Assembly: GCA_022564535.1 (NCBI GenBank)
Contig: JADFLD010000067.1
Span: 1-7,994, forward strand
DNA from: Gemmatimonadota bacterium
GTDB lineage: Bacteria > Gemmatimonadota > Gemmatimonadetes > Longimicrobiales > UBA6960
Length of the DNA stretch: 7,994 nt
Reading direction: 5' to 3'
The position numbers and the translations under genes are program-made. The notes below the pieces were generated by a model. That model was not told the origin of the DNA and ran no database searches. It worked only from the letters and a program-made list of their open reading frames with translations. Shown piece after piece: positions 6,978 to 7,994 of the stretch. The first letter of the stretch is position 1, and every line of letters starts with the position of its first letter.

Positions 6978-7994
6978 ATGAGGGGAGGCCCCGATGGGGG
7001 ATCGAGGACGAGCACCGGGCTCTCGAGCCCCACGCCGAGTTTGTTGAGGCGCTTGCTGGCGCGGCCGGAGGCCGCGCTCTTCGCGCTCGTGCTGGCTCCG
7101 TACGTGTTTTTTTATCAAGCAGGCGGCTGGAACCAGAACTCACGGTTCGACCTGGTGCGGGCGATCGTCGAGCAACAGTCGTTCGAGATCGACAGCTTCA
7201 CGTGCAGCAATCCTCACGCGCCCAACGTGCCGAGCCATCTGAACACCGGCGACGTGAGCTGCCGCGGGCCCAACGGGCGGTGCCAGGTTGCGAGCGCCCT
7301 CGGCGACCGGACCTACTGCGACAAGGCGCCCGGCGTGTCGTTTCTGGCGGTCCCGGTCTACGCGGCCGTCTATCTGGTGGCCGGAGGAGGGCCAGGGCCC
7401 CCAAGTCCGCGCTACCTGGCCGGGGCGTCGCACCTCGTCACGATCTGGTCGGCGGGGATCCCAGCGGCGATCGCAGTCGCCATGATCTTCCTCTTGCTCG
7501 GCACCCTCGGCGTCGGGCGGCCCACGCAGCTCGCGGTGAGTCTCGCGTACGGGCTGGGCACGATCACGTTCCCGTATGCCACGCTGCTGTATGGGAACTC
7601 CCTCGCCGCCGCACTCCTCGTCATTGCATTCGCTCTGCTCGTTCGAGCCCGCAGAGGTGACACGGCCACCGGGCCGGCGCGACTCATCGGCATTGGACTC
7701 ATCCTCAGCTTCTCGATCGTCGTCGAGTACTCGGCGGTTCTCGTACAGGGCACACCCCACACAATATTTGGCGTTGACACCTCCCGTCCGTCGCTCAGCG
7801 GCCCTAACGAGACAGCGAACCGAGTGGCTAATGGGAGCGGCACTATTGGGTTCGATCCGGGGACATCTGGTGTGCTTGCCGGAACCAGCCCGTCCTCATC
7901 AATGTCATCATTTACAAGTAACGTGCCTCCCGACATGGCAACGTTACTACACATGGTTTCTGAGTCGGTCAGCGATCTCGGGCAGATTCTCGCT
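6978..7994 (+). CDS. GT-C-type membrane glycosyltransferase-like protein, 3' end beyond window
   Basis: The frame from ATG 6978 is open to the last base (339 codons, no stop). GTG 6954 overlaps the stop of the previous gene (GTGA) and is an alternative start; neither has a strong ribosome site. The first TM helix is at about 31-46. A periplasmic loop follows with NSRFDLVRAIVE at 54-65, NTGD at 89-92 and DKAPG at 115-119. These resemble a group of bacterial polytopic GT39-like proteins in which NSRF and SDKAPG motifs flank the first loop. Further TM segments lie at about 120-136, 150-176, 184-200, 207-223 and 235-256. The loop holds four cysteines (76, 95, 102, 114). Being next to another GT-C gene suggests a shared glycan pathway. 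After about residue 256 the protein turns Ser/Thr/Gly/Asn-rich and loses its membrane character, so only 6978 to about 7745 is confidently this gene. Confidence 0.72.
   Translation, partial: MRGGPDGGSRTSTGLSSPTPSLLRRLLARPEAALFALVLAPYVFFYQAGGWNQNSRFDLVRAIVEQQSFEIDSFTCSNPHAPNVPSHLNTGDVSCRGPNGRCQVASALGDRTYCDKAPGVSFLAVPVYAAVYLVAGGGPGPPSPRYLAGASHLVTIWSAGIPAAIAVAMIFLLLGTLGVGRPTQLAVSLAYGLGTITFPYATLLYGNSLAAALLVIAFALLVRARRGDTATGPARLIGIGLILSFSIVVEYSAVLVQGTPHTIFGVDTSRPSLSGPNETANRVANGSGTIGFDPGTSGVLAGTSPSSSMSSFTSNVPPDMATLLHMVSESVSDLGQILA
7745..7994. other. Compositionally distinct terminal segment, possible junction or chimera
   Basis: GC is about 56% here against about 65% for the window, falling to about 50% in 7861-7920. 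By hand count, GC at third positions in the continuing frame is 44 of 77 codons (57%), against 45 of 50 (90%) in the codons from about 7123. The protein changes from membrane helices to a Ser/Thr/Gly/Asn-rich stretch ending in PPDMATLLHMVSESVSDLGQ. At least one other + frame (from ATG 7831) and a - frame (from 7954) are also open, so the coding strand is unclear. No recognisable domain or terminal repeat is visible. It may be the edge of an inserted element, a recombined segment or an assembly joint. Confidence 0.45.

Noticed and set aside
6994..7047. ATG 6994 with a good GGGGAGG ribosome site at 6982-6988
   Set aside because: The frame stops after 17 codons. It would matter only if a second frameshift lay near 7047; the frame from 6978 already covers the conserved protein, so I did not call it.
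7751..7800. Insertion-sequence end at the composition break
   Set aside because: No terminal inverted repeat partner, target duplication or transposase is visible within the window, so an element cannot be called.
7412..7954. 180-codon - strand frame starting in the odd terminal segment
   Set aside because: Its second half is antisense to the membrane protein. The first ~70 residues look more protein-like, so the terminal segment could be coding on this strand, but I found no ribosome site or family to support it.

Overview
The window is about 65% GC, and every gene I can support lies on the + strand with strongly G/C-ending codons. Gene content and protein style fit a high-GC, Gram-negative-type bacterium: a gyrA with a short acidic tail, a lysine-dehydrogenase-like enzyme, a PD40/TolB-like lipoprotein, and tandem GT-C membrane glycosyltransferases. 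The Gemmatimonadota are my best guess. This is inference from general resemblance, not a marker-gene result. The window probably ends at a contig edge.

Layout: bases 1-18 look like the last codons of a preceding gene, probably gyrB. Next is a complete gyrA (108-2645) with an intact active site and wild-type quinolone-region residues but a degenerate GyrA box. After 67 bases with no visible terminator comes an NAD-type saccharopine-dehydrogenase-family gene (2713-3858), closest in size and motifs to L-lysine 6-dehydrogenase. A 223-base gap (3859-4081) holds a strong stem-loop and a pair of 9-base repeats, and leads into a lipoprotein with a six-bladed PD40 propeller (4082-5188). A 199-base gap (5189-5387) holds nested stems and a 12-base palindrome.

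From 5388 on there are two membrane proteins of the GT39/PMT/ArnT-like (GT-C) type. The first (5388-6957) is broken by one extra C at 5786-5788 and also seems to lack the HPPL segment normally found after its NPE motif. The second (6978 to the window end) almost abuts it and runs off the edge. Its first ~255 codons look like a normal membrane GT; from about 7745 the base composition, codon use and protein character change sharply. That points to an insertion boundary, a recombination joint or an assembly chimera.

Functionally the window joins replication housekeeping (gyrase), a probable amino-acid oxidoreductase, a probable envelope lipoprotein and a probable envelope glycosylation pair. I see no RNA gene, CRISPR array, complete mobile element or defence system. 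I do not see a convincing new biological system. The points most worth checking are the frameshifted glycosyltransferase, the terminal composition break and the altered GyrA box.
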